Source: JAXGXJ01 sp963816155 (GTDB taxonomy: Bacteria; Actinomycetota; Thermoleophilia; RBG-16-64-13). From it: DNA of 64,000 nucleotides. The notes under the pieces were generated by a model that was not told where the DNA came from, ran no database searches, and was given only the letters and a program-made list of their open reading frames with translations. Each line of letters opens with the position of its first letter. Positions within the stretch are counted from its first letter, which is position 1. The position numbers and the translations under genes were made by a program. The DNA lies in NCBI GenBank assembly GCA_963816155.1, contig CAWFJE010000002.1, forward strand, positions 310,001 through 374,000. Direction: 5' to 3'. Shown here piece after piece: positions 1-8,076 of the stretch.

Positions 1-2763
1 GCCGCCCAACCCAGGTGAGTCTCCATGACCTGGCCGATGTTCATACGGGAGGGCACGCCCAGCGGGTTGAGGATGATGTCCACCGGGATACCATCTTCCA
101 GGAAGGGCATGTCTTCCTCGGGCACGATCTTGGAGATGACCCCTTTGTTGCCGTGACGGCCGGCCAGTTTGTCGCCCTCGGCGATCTTGCGCTTCTTGGC
201 CACGTACACACGGACCAGCCGGTTGACGCCTGGGGACAGATCGTCCCCGGCATCGCGGGAGAACTCTTTGACGTCGATGACGACGCCTTTCTCGCCGTGG
301 GGCACCTTGAGCGAGGTGTCGCGTACCTCGCGGGCCTTCTCCTTGAAGATGGCGCGGATGAGCTTCTCTTCCGCCGTCAGTTCGGTCTCACCCTTGGGGG
401 TGATCTTGCCCACCAGGAGATCTCCCGAGGACACCTCGGCGCCGATGCGCACGATGCCTTCCTCGTTCAGATCGGCCAGCGATTCTTCCGACCGGTTGGG
501 GATGTCGCGGGTTATCTCCTCGTCGCCCAGCTTGGTGGAACGTGCCTCGACCTCGTATTCCTCGATGTGGACCGAGGTGAGGACATCATCCTTGACCAGC
601 CGTTCGCTGATAACGATGGAGTCCTCGAAGTTGTAGCCTTCCCAGCTCATGAACGCCACCAGAAGGTTGCGCCCCAAAGCGAGTTCGCCCTGGCAGGTCG
701 AAGCGCCGTCGGCCAAGACCGTACCCGGGGCCACATCGTCGCCCACGTTGACCACGGGCTTCTGATGGATGAACGTCCCCTGATTGGAGCGCTCGAACTT
801 GAGAAGGTCGTAGGAGGATATCTCTCCCTCGTCGGTCTCGATCAACACCCGGTTGGCCGAGACGCCGCGGACCCTGCCCGACTGCCGGGCGAGCAACACG
901 TCGCCCGTGTCCACCGCCGAGCGATACTCCATGCCCGTGCCGATGAGAGGCGCTTCAGCCTTGAGCAGCGGCACAGCTTGGCGCTGCATGTTCGAGCCCA
1001 TGAGGGCCCGGTTGGCATCGTTGTGTTCCAGGAAGGGCACCAGCGCGGTAGCCACAGAGACCGTCTGCTGGGGAGAGACATCCATGTAGTCGACGACCTC
1101 TTTGCGGGCGCTCACGTACTCGCCCCCGGGAGCGCGAGCCAGCACCGTCTCTTCCACAAAGTCGCCCGTCTTCGGATCGATGGGGGCATTCGCCTGAGCA
1201 ATGACGTGCTTCTCTTCGGTGTAGGCCGTGAGCCACTCGATGTCGCTCGCTCACCCGGCCTTTCGCCACCTTGCGGTAGGGGCTCTGGATGAAGCCGAAC
1301 TCGTTGACGGTGGCGTAGCTCGACAGTGAGCCGATGAGCCCGATGTTCGGACCTTCCGGCGTCTCGATGGGACACATGCGCCCGTAGTGGGTGGGGTGGA
1401 CATCGCGCACCTCGATGGGCGCCCGCTCCCGAGTCAGACCACCTGCGCCCAGGGCTGAGAGGCGACGACGATGGGTGAGACCGGCCAGGGAATTGGTCTG
1501 GTCCATGAACTGCGAGAGCTGGGAACTGCCGAAGAACTCCTTCAGCGCCGCCACCACCGGACGGATGTTGATGATGGACTGGGGCGTGATAGTGTCTACG
1601 TCCTCGGTGGTCATGCGCTCGCGCACGACGCGCTCCATGCGATAGAGACCCACGCGGAAGGCCTCCTGTACCAGCTCTCCCACCATGCGCAGGCGCCGGT
1701 TGCCGAAGTGCTCGTACTCGTCCAGACGATTCGCCACTTCGTCCCAGGGCAGGCTGGGGGCCACCTCGGCCAGGTCGCGGGCCTCTTCCAGCAGATGCTC
1801 GTGGTCGATGGCCAGGGGCACCTGCACCAGTTCACGCACGAGCGCGACGATGTCGGCCTTGGTCAAAGTGCGCACGTCGAGGTCGGTATCGAGGCCCAGG
1901 CGGGCGTTCAGCTTGTGCCGGCCCACTCGTGTGAGGTCGTAACGCTTGGGATCGAAGCAGATGTTCCAGAGCAGATTACGGCTGGCCTCCAACGTGGGCG
2001 GTTCACCGGGGCGCTGCTTCTTGAACAGTTCCACCAGTGCCTCGTCCACCGAGCGCACGGAATCCTTCTCCAGCGTGGCCTTGATGAAGGGGTTGCCGTC
2101 GAAGAGGTCGAGGATCTCCTCGTCGGTGCCCTGGGAAAGCAGCGCGGGGTCGTCCGACGTCCTGCTCGAATCGATACCCGCCAGCGCGCGCAGGAACACC
2201 GTCGCCGGTAGCTTGCGCTTGCGGTCGATGCGCACGGAGACGCCGCCACGTTTGTCGATCTCGAACTCCAACCACGAACCGCGGGCCGGCATGAGGTTGG
2301 CTATGAGCACCTGCTTGGTGGGATCCTTCGCCGCCATGACATACGCGCCGGGAGAGCGCACCAACTGAGTGACGATCACCCGCTCGGTGCCGTTGATGAT
2401 GAAGGTACCCTGCTCAGTCATCATGGGGAAATCTCCCATGAAGACGTTCTGCTCCCGGATCTCCCCCGTCTCACGATTGACGAAGCGGATAGTCACGAAC
2501 AGGGGAGCCGCATAGGTCATGTCCTTGTCGCGGCACTCCTTGAGCGAAAGGGGTGGATCGTTGAACTGATATTCCCCGAATTCGACTGCGTAGTTGCCCG
2601 TGTAGTCCTCGATGGGCGTGATGTCATCGATGGTCTCTCTGAGGCCTTTGGTCTTGAACCAATCGAACGACTCGGTCTGAACAGCGATAAGGTTGGGAAG
2701 GTCGATGATCTGCGGTAGTTTGGAGAATGACGTACGCGGTCTGGGAGTCTTCCTTTCGGCCAA
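1..2763 (-). CDS. rpoB: RNA polymerase beta subunit (3' part cut by window edge; one frameshift)
   Basis: Catalytic beta subunit of RNA polymerase, about 920 codons of the usual 1150-1250; the C-terminal part lies before position 1. The start is TTG at 2763, with AGGAG nine bases upstream. Beta lobe, fork and rifampicin region are all recognisable; the rifampicin pocket around 1430-1540 reads SSQLSQFMDQ then THRRRLSALG, followed by EVRDVHPTHYGRMCPIETPEGPN. The frame is lost near 1241-1252, where GAGCGAGCGAC contains one base too many. Upstream of it the protein reads KVAKGRVSE; downstream the correct beta sequence (DIEWLTAYTEEKHVIAQANAP) resumes in another minus frame and continues to the edge with IPVDIILNPLGVPSRMNIGQ. 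As rpoB is essential, a sequencing or assembly error in the GAGC repeat is more likely than a real lesion. It follows rplL, as in nearly all bacteria. Confidence 0.97.
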
Positions 2764-2955
2764 AGGGGATCACTCCTCGCATCAAGGGGTTTTTGCACAG
2801 GGCGCAACGCGCAAACTTGCATGCTATCACCTGCCTACCAATGAGACAAGCCCAGCCAGAACCCTGCCCCGAAGAGCGGGTCCCAGCCGGGCTCGTCATG
2901 AAGAGACACCCTGAGCCCGCACCCTTCGGCTGCGGGGGGACCTCTTCAGTATAGG

Positions 2956-3342
2956 CTACTTGACTTCGACGTCGGCGCCGACTTCCTCGAGTTGCTTGCG
3001 GATGTCTTCGGCTTCGTCTTTGGTGATGCCTTCCTTGACCGGGTTGGGAGCGCCGTCGACCAGATCCTTGGCTTCCTTCAGACCCAGGCCGGTGAGGGCA
3101 CGGACGACCTTGATCACATTGATCTTCTTCTCGCCGGCAGCCTTGAGGATGACGTCGAACTCGGTCTTCTCTTCTTCTTCGACGGCAGCGGCGGCGCCGG
3201 CGGCCGGGGCGGCCATGGCCATGGGCATGGAAGCGCTCACGCCGAATTCTTCTTCCAGAGCCTTGACGAGCTCGGACAGCTCGAGCACGGTCATCTTCTT
3301 GATTTCTTCTATAAGCTCAGCAGCATTCACTTTCGGCTCCAT
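2956..3342 (-). CDS. rplL: 50S ribosomal protein L7/L12
   Basis: Stalk protein of the large subunit that recruits translation GTPases, 128 residues, the usual length. Visible parts are the N-terminal dimerisation helices (ELIEEIKKMTVLELSELVKA), an Ala/Pro-rich hinge at about residues 38-52, and the C-terminal domain with the conserved KTEFDVILK and GLGLKEAKDLVDGAPNPVKE motifs. The ATG at 3342 has no clear ribosome binding site. An in-frame GTG at 3330 sits six bases after GGAG and may be the true start, giving 124 residues. It lies 75 bases after rplJ and 192 bases before rpoB; the rplL-rpoB gap holds no further gene. Confidence 0.97.
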   Translation of the reverse strand: MEPKVNAAELIEEIKKMTVLELSELVKALEEEFGVSASMPMAMAAPAAGAAAAVEEEEKTEFDVILKAAGEKKINVIKVVRALTGLGLKEAKDLVDGAPNPVKEGITKDEAEDIRKQLEEVGADVEVK

Positions 3343-3417
3343 TTCTTACAAGACGTTTTCACTGCGATCTCAGACGGCCAGACCCGACCGGGCCCCATGA
3401 CCGTCAAACGGCGATCA

Positions 3418-3942
3418 TCAGGCGGCGGTCTCTTTCTGATCCCTCACCTGGCTCATCACCACTACCAATCCCCGGATGGGCCCGTTCAGCACGTTGGCCA
3501 GACCCGTCAACGGCGACGCGATGGCTCCCACCATGCGGGCTATGAGCACTTCGCGGCTCGGGAGCGAGGCCAGGCTGTCCACGTCGGCGGAGCTGAGCAG
3601 CGAATGCTGCAGCTTGCCACCGCGGATGGAAGCCTTCTTCTTCTCCTTGATGAAGTCCTGGATGGTCTTGGCCACCTGGACCGGATCCCCGTAGCAGTAG
3701 GCGATGGCCGTCGGACCCTTGAGCAGGTCCTCGAGCCCTTCCACACCCGCATCCTGCGCGGCGATCTTGGCCAGGGTGTTCTTGACGACCTTCAGGCTGG
3801 CGTCGACCTTGGCGAGGCGGGTGCGAAGCTCGGTAGCTTCAGAGAACGTCAGACCTCTGTAATCAACGAAGTAGTAGACGTCGCACGACTTGAGATCCTC
3901 ACCGATCTTCTTGACCGCTGCGACCTTGGCTGGTTTCGGCAT
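3418..3942 (-). CDS. rplJ: 50S ribosomal protein L10
   Basis: Base of the ribosomal stalk; binds 23S rRNA and L7/L12 dimers, and normally represses its own operon through the mRNA leader. Length is 174 residues. ATG at 3942 is chosen because a strong AGGAGG lies eight bases before it; the in-frame GTG at 3951 overlaps that Shine-Dalgarno sequence and cannot be the start. Family signatures are YYFVDYRGLTFSEATELR, VVKNTLAKIA and LLKGPTAIAY in the N-terminal RNA-binding domain, and a C-terminal helix for L7/L12 binding. It is preceded by a 270-base leader with stable stems (see separate entries) and followed by rplL. Confidence 0.97.
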   Translation of the reverse strand: MPKPAKVAAVKKIGEDLKSCDVYYFVDYRGLTFSEATELRTRLAKVDASLKVVKNTLAKIAAQDAGVEGLEDLLKGPTAIAYCYGDPVQVAKTIQDFIKEKKKASIRGGKLQHSLLSSADVDSLASLPSREVLIARMVGAIASPLTGLANVLNGPIRGLVVVMSQVRDQKETAA

Positions 3943-3970
3943 ATGTTTCACCTCCTTCTAAATACAAATC

Positions 3971-4021
3971 GTCCACCTCCGATGCAGAGGCGGACGACGA
4001 CCTGGAGGCTCTTTCAGAGCC
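3971..4021 (-). promoter_or_regulatory. L10 leader (rplJ-rplL autoregulation), candidate
   Basis: In the untranslated region before rplJ two stems can be drawn. One pairs 3971-3979 with 3987-3995 (nine pairs, GTCCGCCTC with GAGGTGGAC on the minus strand, one G-T). The other pairs 4007-4012 with 4016-4021 (GGCTCT with AGAGCC). The first is followed on the transcript by an AT-rich stretch just before the AGGAGG of rplJ. Position and structure fit the L10 leader to which the L10-L7/L12 complex binds. The kink-turn itself was not verified. Confidence 0.55.
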
Positions 4022-4127
4022 GAATTGTCAGTCTCACTCTGCCTCGGCTGGCGGGTTGGTCCAAAGACCTGAACCGCTTTATGCCGCCTGGGGCGGCACC
4101 AGCTGTCTCTGGCGGATAGCGGAGCGG

Positions 4128-4133
4128 AGTATA
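4128..4133 (-). promoter_or_regulatory. Candidate -10 box for rplJ-rplL
   Basis: TATACT on the minus strand, about 190 bases before rplJ and after the hairpin that follows rplA. The hexamer 17 bases upstream (TAGTCA) matches the -35 consensus in only three positions, so this is a weak call based mainly on position. Confidence 0.3.
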
Positions 4134-4155
4134 ACAGTGCCCGCGGCTCATGACT

Positions 4156-4199
4156 ACTCGCTGCCGGCGCCACGGTTGTCGGCGGCGCCGGGAGCGAGT
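4156..4199 (-). terminator. Hairpin between rplA and rplJ
   Basis: A stem of 16 positions with one mismatch, 4156-4171 pairing with 4184-4199, starts 18 bases after the rplA stop. No T-run follows, so it may be an attenuator or processing site that separates the L11 operon (rplK-rplA) from the L10 operon (rplJ-rplL) rather than a complete terminator. Confidence 0.5.
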
Positions 4200-4216
4200 G
4201 AGTATGTGGTTCGGCT

Positions 4217-4930
4217 CTAGGCTTCGTCCTCGAGCAGCGCCCGAGTCTTGGACGTATCCAGAGGAATGCCCGGGCCCATGGTGCTGGTCATGCTGATGGA
4301 GCGCAGGTACTTGCCCTTGGCTGCAGCCGGCTTGGCACGCACGATCTCGCCCAGAGCCTCGCTGTAGTTGGCCACCAACTCTTCGGCGGCGAATGACTTT
4401 TTGCCCACGATGATGTGGATCACGCCGAACTTGTCGGTGCGGTACTCGATCTTGCCGGCCTTCATGTCGGTGACAGCCTTAGCGATGTCGAAGGTGACCG
4501 TGCCGGCTTTGGGGTTAGGCATGAGGCCCCGAGGACCGAGCACCCGGCCCAGCTTGCCTACCACACCCATCATATCCGGGGTGGCGATGGCGGCGTCGAA
4601 ATCGAGCACGCCGGCCTCGACCTGGGCAGCCAGGTCTTCCGCTCCGACCAGATCGGCACCGGCCTGTTCGGCTTCGGTCGCCTTCTCGCCCTTGGCGAAC
4701 ACGGCTACGCGGATGGTCTTGCCGGTGCCGTGGGGGAGCATGACGGTACCACGCACCTGCTGGTCGGCGTGACGAGGATTGACGCCGAGTTTCATGTGGA
4801 CTTCGACGGTCTCGTCGAAGTTGGCCGTCTCCATGGCTTTCAGGAGTCGGGCGGCTTCGAGGGGCGTATAGAACTTGCCCACCTCGACTTGGCGCTTCGC
4901 TTCTTTGAAGCGCTTGGAATCACTGCTCAC
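4217..4930 (-). CDS. rplA: 50S ribosomal protein L1
   Basis: Two-domain protein of the L1 stalk that helps release deacylated tRNA from the E site; often also the repressor of the rplK-rplA mRNA. Length is 237 residues. GTG at 4930 is the start because AGGAGG lies ten bases before it; the longer reading frame upstream is Gly/Pro-rich and unlike L1. Diagnostic motifs are NFDETVEVHMKLGVNPRHADQQ, RGTVMLPHGTGK, GRVLGPRGLMPNPKAGTV and the C-terminal SMTSTMGPGI. It lies 106 bases after rplK. Confidence 0.97.
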   Translation of the reverse strand: MSSDSKRFKEAKRQVEVGKFYTPLEAARLLKAMETANFDETVEVHMKLGVNPRHADQQVRGTVMLPHGTGKTIRVAVFAKGEKATEAEQAGADLVGAEDLAAQVEAGVLDFDAAIATPDMMGVVGKLGRVLGPRGLMPNPKAGTVTFDIAKAVTDMKAGKIEYRTDKFGVIHIIVGKKSFAAEELVANYSEALGEIVRAKPAAAKGKYLRSISMTSTMGPGIPLDTSKTRALLEDEA

Positions 4931-5036
4931 TACTATCAAACCTCCTGGTGGTCCGACGGGCCCGCGGCCCTCCCACCTTCCTGCCCGCACCGGCGACGCT
5001 CGTCGGACGGGTTCTTTTGTTACCGGGGCATCCCGG

Positions 5037-5462
5037 TCAGTCCACTACTGTGACACCCATGCTCCGCGCCGTGCCGGCCAGGATACGCATGGCCGCCTCG
5101 ACATCGAGGGCGTTGAGATCGGGCATCTTGACTTCGGCGATCTGCCGGAGTTGATCCTGAGTGATCGTGCCCACCTTGTCTTTGCGCGGGTTGGCCGCGC
5201 CTTTGGCGATGCCCGCCGCGTTGCGGATAAGGACCGCCGCGGGGGCCGTCTTGAGCACGAACGTAAAGGAACGGTCCTCGAAGACCGTGAGTTCCACCGG
5301 GACTACCTGATCGATGCGATCCTGCGTGGCCGCGTTGTAGGCCTTGCAGAATTCCATGATGTTCACACCGTGCTGACCCAGCGCCGGACCGACCGGCGGG
5401 GCTGGGCTGGCCTTGCCCCCAACGATCTGCAACTTGACTATAGCCCTTACTTTCTTTGCCAC
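5037..5462 (-). CDS. rplK: 50S ribosomal protein L11
   Basis: Forms the GTPase-associated centre with 23S rRNA and is needed for RelA activation. Length is 141 residues, exactly as usual. The start is GTG at 5462, seven bases after GGAG. Motifs include VGGKASPAPPVGPALGQHGVNI in the N-terminal thiostrepton-binding domain (Pro22/Pro26 type loop) and GTITQDQLRQIAEVKMPDLN in the rRNA-binding domain. It sits between nusG and rplA, the near-universal order. Confidence 0.97.
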   Translation of the reverse strand: MAKKVRAIVKLQIVGGKASPAPPVGPALGQHGVNIMEFCKAYNAATQDRIDQVVPVELTVFEDRSFTFVLKTAPAAVLIRNAAGIAKGAANPRKDKVGTITQDQLRQIAEVKMPDLNALDVEAAMRILAGTARSMGVTVVD

Positions 5463-5506
5463 CTTGATTCTCCGTCTCTTGTACCAGGACCCAGGACCCG
5501 ACCGGC

Positions 5507-6031
5507 CTAGATCTTCTTGACCTGCTCGAATCCGAGTTCGGTGGGTGTATCCCGGCCGAAGATAGAAACCATGACCTTGAGCTTGCTCTGCTCTATGTTG
5601 ACCTCGGACACTTCGCCGGTGAAGTCGGTGAGAGGTCCACTCACAACACGCACCTGGTCTCCCACCGAGAACTCGGCTTTGGCCTTCGGCTTCTCCACCG
5701 TCGAGGTGTGAAGGATGCGATCGACCTCCGAAGGCATGAGGGGAGTCGGCTTGTTCTCGGAGCCCACAAAGCCAGTAACACCGGGAGTGTTCTTGACCAG
5801 CGACCAAGAGTCGTCCGTGAGGATCATCTTGACCAGCAGGTAGCCGGGGAAGATGCGCTTCTCGACCTGTACCTTCTCGCCGCCCTTCGTCTCCATGACC
5901 TGCTCGGTAGGTACCACGATCTCTTCGAAGGACTCGGCCTGGTTCATCGACTGGATGCGGTGCTCCAAGTTGGCGCGGGCCTTGTTCTCGTGGCCGGAAT
6001 ACGTGTTGATGACATACCACTTGGAATCCAT
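5507..6031 (-). CDS. nusG: Transcription termination/antitermination factor NusG
   Basis: Binds the RNA polymerase clamp and couples it to Rho or ribosomal S10. Length is 174 residues starting at ATG 6031 (MDSKWYVINTYSGHE). The NGN domain spans about residues 5-110, with KRIFPGYLLVKM and VKNTPGVTGFVG. A C-terminal KOW domain spans about 120-174, with FSVGDQVRVVSGPLTDFTG. There is no actinobacterial-type long acidic N-terminal extension. It lies 41 bases after secE and 44 before rplK. Confidence 0.97.
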   Translation of the reverse strand: MDSKWYVINTYSGHENKARANLEHRIQSMNQAESFEEIVVPTEQVMETKGGEKVQVEKRIFPGYLLVKMILTDDSWSLVKNTPGVTGFVGSENKPTPLMPSEVDRILHTSTVEKPKAKAEFSVGDQVRVVSGPLTDFTGEVSEVNIEQSKLKVMVSIFGRDTPTELGFEQVKKI

Positions 6032-6072
6032 AGGGAAATCGCTCCTGCTCGCCTGGGACCCTGGTACGCCGC

Positions 6073-6405
6073 TCAACCTAGACCGACAGCGCGGATGATC
6101 ACGTTCCAGATGAAGTCGAAGATACCAATATAGACGCCGGCGATAGCCACGGCCAGAATCACGACCCCGGTGGAACTGATGAGTTCTTTGCGCGGCGGCC
6201 ACGTGACCTTGCTCATCTCGATACGCACTTCCCGGAGGAAGGTGCGGAGACGCCCGTGGGGCTTCGTGCTGACCGTCCCTCGCGGAGCCGAACTGGGCTT
6301 CGCGGCCGAGACGCGCGATGAAGACCGCGAGAGGGCACCCTTCACAGCACCTGCCTGTTTGGCCTCGGTGCCGCCTGCTGACTTGTCGCTAACGCTCTTT
6401 GCCAT
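6073..6405 (-). CDS. secE: Preprotein translocase subunit SecE
   Basis: Single-span membrane subunit that clamps SecY. Length is 110 residues from ATG 6405; upstream in-frame codons overlap tRNA-Trp and are excluded. A disordered Ser/Ala/Lys-rich N-terminus of about 45 residues is followed by the amphipathic helix (FLREVRIEMSKVTWPPRKELI) and one transmembrane helix (GVVILAVAIAGVYIGIFDFIW). The KVTWP motif is diagnostic. Confidence 0.95.
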   Translation of the reverse strand: MAKSVSDKSAGGTEAKQAGAVKGALSRSSSRVSAAKPSSAPRGTVSTKPHGRLRTFLREVRIEMSKVTWPPRKELISSTGVVILAVAIAGVYIGIFDFIWNVIIRAVGLG

Positions 6406-6435
6406 CGCCCCTATCTCAACTCCGGAAAGGATGAG

Positions 6436-6508
6436 CAGGGCAGGAGGGATTCGAACCCCCAACATCCGGTTTTGGAGACCGGCGCTCTACCGTTGGAGCT
6501 ACTGCCCT
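6436..6508 (-). tRNA. trpT: tRNA-Trp (CCA)
   Basis: A cloverleaf folds cleanly on the minus strand. The acceptor is AGGGCAG with CTGCCCT, the D stem GCTC with GAGC, and the anticodon stem CCGGT with ACCGG around loop CTCCAAA, which gives anticodon CCA. The T stem GGGGG pairs with CCCTC around TTCGAAT, and the discriminator is G. CCA is not encoded. Its place between rpmG and secE is typical of Actinobacteria. Confidence 0.97.
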
Positions 6509-6536
6509 TCGCCTACCCAGCATCCGCTCGGCTGGA

Positions 6537-6686
6537 CTACTTCGTCTCTTTGTGGACCGTTGCCGTACCACACCACTTGCAGTACTTGCGCAACTCGATC
6601 CGCTCGGGATCGTTGCGCTTGTTCTTCATGCTGGTGTAATTACGGCGCTTGCACTCTTGGCAAGCCATCGTGACCCGTACCCGCAT
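6537..6686 (-). CDS. rpmG: 50S ribosomal protein L33 (zinc-binding form)
   Basis: Small large-subunit protein of 49 residues. The sequence begins MRVRVTMACQECKRRNY and ends ATVHKETK. It has two CxxC pairs (CQEC and CKWC), the zinc-ribbon form of L33 that many genomes replace with a Cys-less copy under zinc limitation. ATG 6686 is ten bases after GGAG. It lies between tRNA-Met and tRNA-Trp, as in many actinobacteria. Confidence 0.95.
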   Translation of the reverse strand: MRVRVTMACQECKRRNYTSMKNKRNDPERIELRKYCKWCGTATVHKETK

Positions 6687-6740
6687 TACTTCACCGCTCC
6701 CTAGTCATTAAACGCTCGTGCATGCTACCACAAACGAAGG

Positions 6741-6814
6741 TAGCGGCGAGAGGACTCGAACCTCTGACACGCGGATTATGATTCCGCTGCTCTGACCGAC
6801 TGAGCTACGCCGCC
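6741..6814 (-). tRNA. tRNA-Met (CAT, elongator type)
   Basis: Minus-strand cloverleaf with acceptor GGCGGCG/CGCCGCT, D stem GCTC/GAGC, anticodon stem GCGGA/TCCGC around ATCATAA, and T stem AGAGG/CCTCT. The anticodon is CAT. The first acceptor pair is G-T; the three G-C pairs of an initiator anticodon stem are absent, so it is read as elongator Met. CCA is not fully encoded. Confidence 0.93.
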
Positions 6815-6820
6815 CTGAGA

Positions 6821-6895
6821 TGGAGCCCCCACTCGGATTTGAACCGAGGACCCCTTCCTTACCATGGAAGTGCTCTGCCACTGAGCTATGGAGGC
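6821..6895 (-). tRNA. tRNA-Thr (GGT), CCA encoded
   Basis: Minus-strand cloverleaf with acceptor GCCTCCA/TGGGGGC, anticodon stem CTTCC/GGAAG around ATGGTAA (anticodon GGT), T loop TTCAAAT, and an encoded 3' CCA. Only six bases separate it from tRNA-Met, so the two are co-transcribed. Confidence 0.96.
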
Positions 6896-6954
6896 CCATC
6901 GGACCGACCGGCCCTATGACCGGTAGGCCACCAACCGCCGCCGAATCGTTATGG

Positions 6955-7036
<82 letters not shown>

Positions 7037-7069
7037 ACACGCGAAGACCCCGCGCGGAGGCGAATCCGG

Positions 7070-7098
7070 ATGATACCCAAAGCAGGGGGCCATTTCAA
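7070..7098 (-). promoter_or_regulatory. Sigma-70 type promoter of the tRNA-Tyr to rpoB region
   Basis: On the minus strand TTGAAA (7093-7098) is separated by exactly 17 bases from TATCAT (7070-7075), close to the TTGACA/TATAAT consensus. Transcription would start near 7063, about 25 bases before tRNA-Tyr. This is the best promoter match noticed in the window. Confidence 0.75.
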
Positions 7099-7231
7099 GA
7101 AAACGCCCGGGCCTGTGCCCTCCCGCCGGACGCGTCGCGACTGTGCAGACAGATCTTGCTTTCCAAAGGCCCCTTCGCATCGCCGACAGGCACCTCATCC
7201 CCAGCCCGATGGTGCCTGCCAGAATCGCCGA

Positions 7232-7960
7232 CTATGCGGTCGGCCCGACCTCGGCCGTCTGCGCTTCAGCCGCCGGCTTGCTGAACAAGACGCGATAGAC
7301 GATCCCTCCGACCGCCGCTCCCACAATGGGCGCCACGATGAAGGCCCACAACTGCGAAAGGGCCCAACTGCCCTGGAAGATCGCCGGGCCTATGCTGCGG
7401 GCAGGGTTGACCGACGTGCCGGTGACCGGGATACAGATAAGGTGGATGAGAGTCAGTGTAAGGCCGATAGCCAGTGGGGCCAGACCCTTGGGTGCCCGTT
7501 CGTCGGTGGCGCCCATGATCACGAGGACGAAGAACAGAGTAAGCACGAACTCGGCCACCAACCCGGCCGCGAGACTGTAGCCCCCCGGTGAATGCTCCCC
7601 GTAGCCGTTCGAACCGAACCCGTCGGCGGCGGAGAAGCCGGCGGCCCCTGAGGCGATAACGTAGAGGACGGCCGCAGCCGCGATGGCTCCCAGGACCTGC
7701 GCGATCATGTAGGGGGCGACGTCCTTCCCCGCGAACCGGCGCCCGGCCCACAGGCCGAAGGTCACAGCCGGGTTGAAGTGCGCGCCCGAGATGTGGCCGA
7801 CGGCATATGCCATAGTCACGACGGTAAGGCCGAAGGCCAAGGAGATCCCCAGGAACCCGATCCCCACGTCGGGGAAACCGCCCGCCAGAACCGCGCTCCC
7901 AACGCCGCCCAAGACCAGCCAGAACGTCCCGAGAAACTCCGCCCCCAAGCGCCTACCCAT
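7232..7960 (-). CDS. aqpZ: Aquaporin Z
   Basis: Water channel of the MIP family in the inner membrane, 242 residues. The start ATG 7960 follows GGAGG by five bases; an upstream in-frame ATG at 7999 lacks a binding site. Six transmembrane spans and two half-helices carry NPA at about residues 63-65 and 185-187. The selectivity filter residues Phe43, His173, Thr182 and Arg188 match the water-specific AqpZ pattern rather than the glycerol facilitator. The stretch NGYGEHSPGGYS is an AqpZ signature. It lies alone between larA and the tRNA promoter on the same strand. Confidence 0.95.
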   Translation of the reverse strand: MGRRLGAEFLGTFWLVLGGVGSAVLAGGFPDVGIGFLGISLAFGLTVVTMAYAVGHISGAHFNPAVTFGLWAGRRFAGKDVAPYMIAQVLGAIAAAAVLYVIASGAAGFSAADGFGSNGYGEHSPGGYSLAAGLVAEFVLTLFFVLVIMGATDERAPKGLAPLAIGLTLTLIHLICIPVTGTSVNPARSIGPAIFQGSWALSQLWAFIVAPIVGAAVGGIVYRVLFSKPAAEAQTAEVGPTA

Positions 7961-8076
7961 GTCTACCTCCGTCTCCTGTTCGAGGTCCCGAACGAACATG
8001 GCGGCCGCTGCAGCGAGTCACAGAGCCGACTCTTCCCCATTCTAGTACAGGGTGCGATGAAGATACGCAGGACGCG

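Noticed and set aside
15..1292. Long plus-strand open frame opposite rpoB
   Set aside because: It is the complement of conserved RpoB codons; the protein has no recognisable domain and no ribosome site. GC-rich genes open antisense frames easily.
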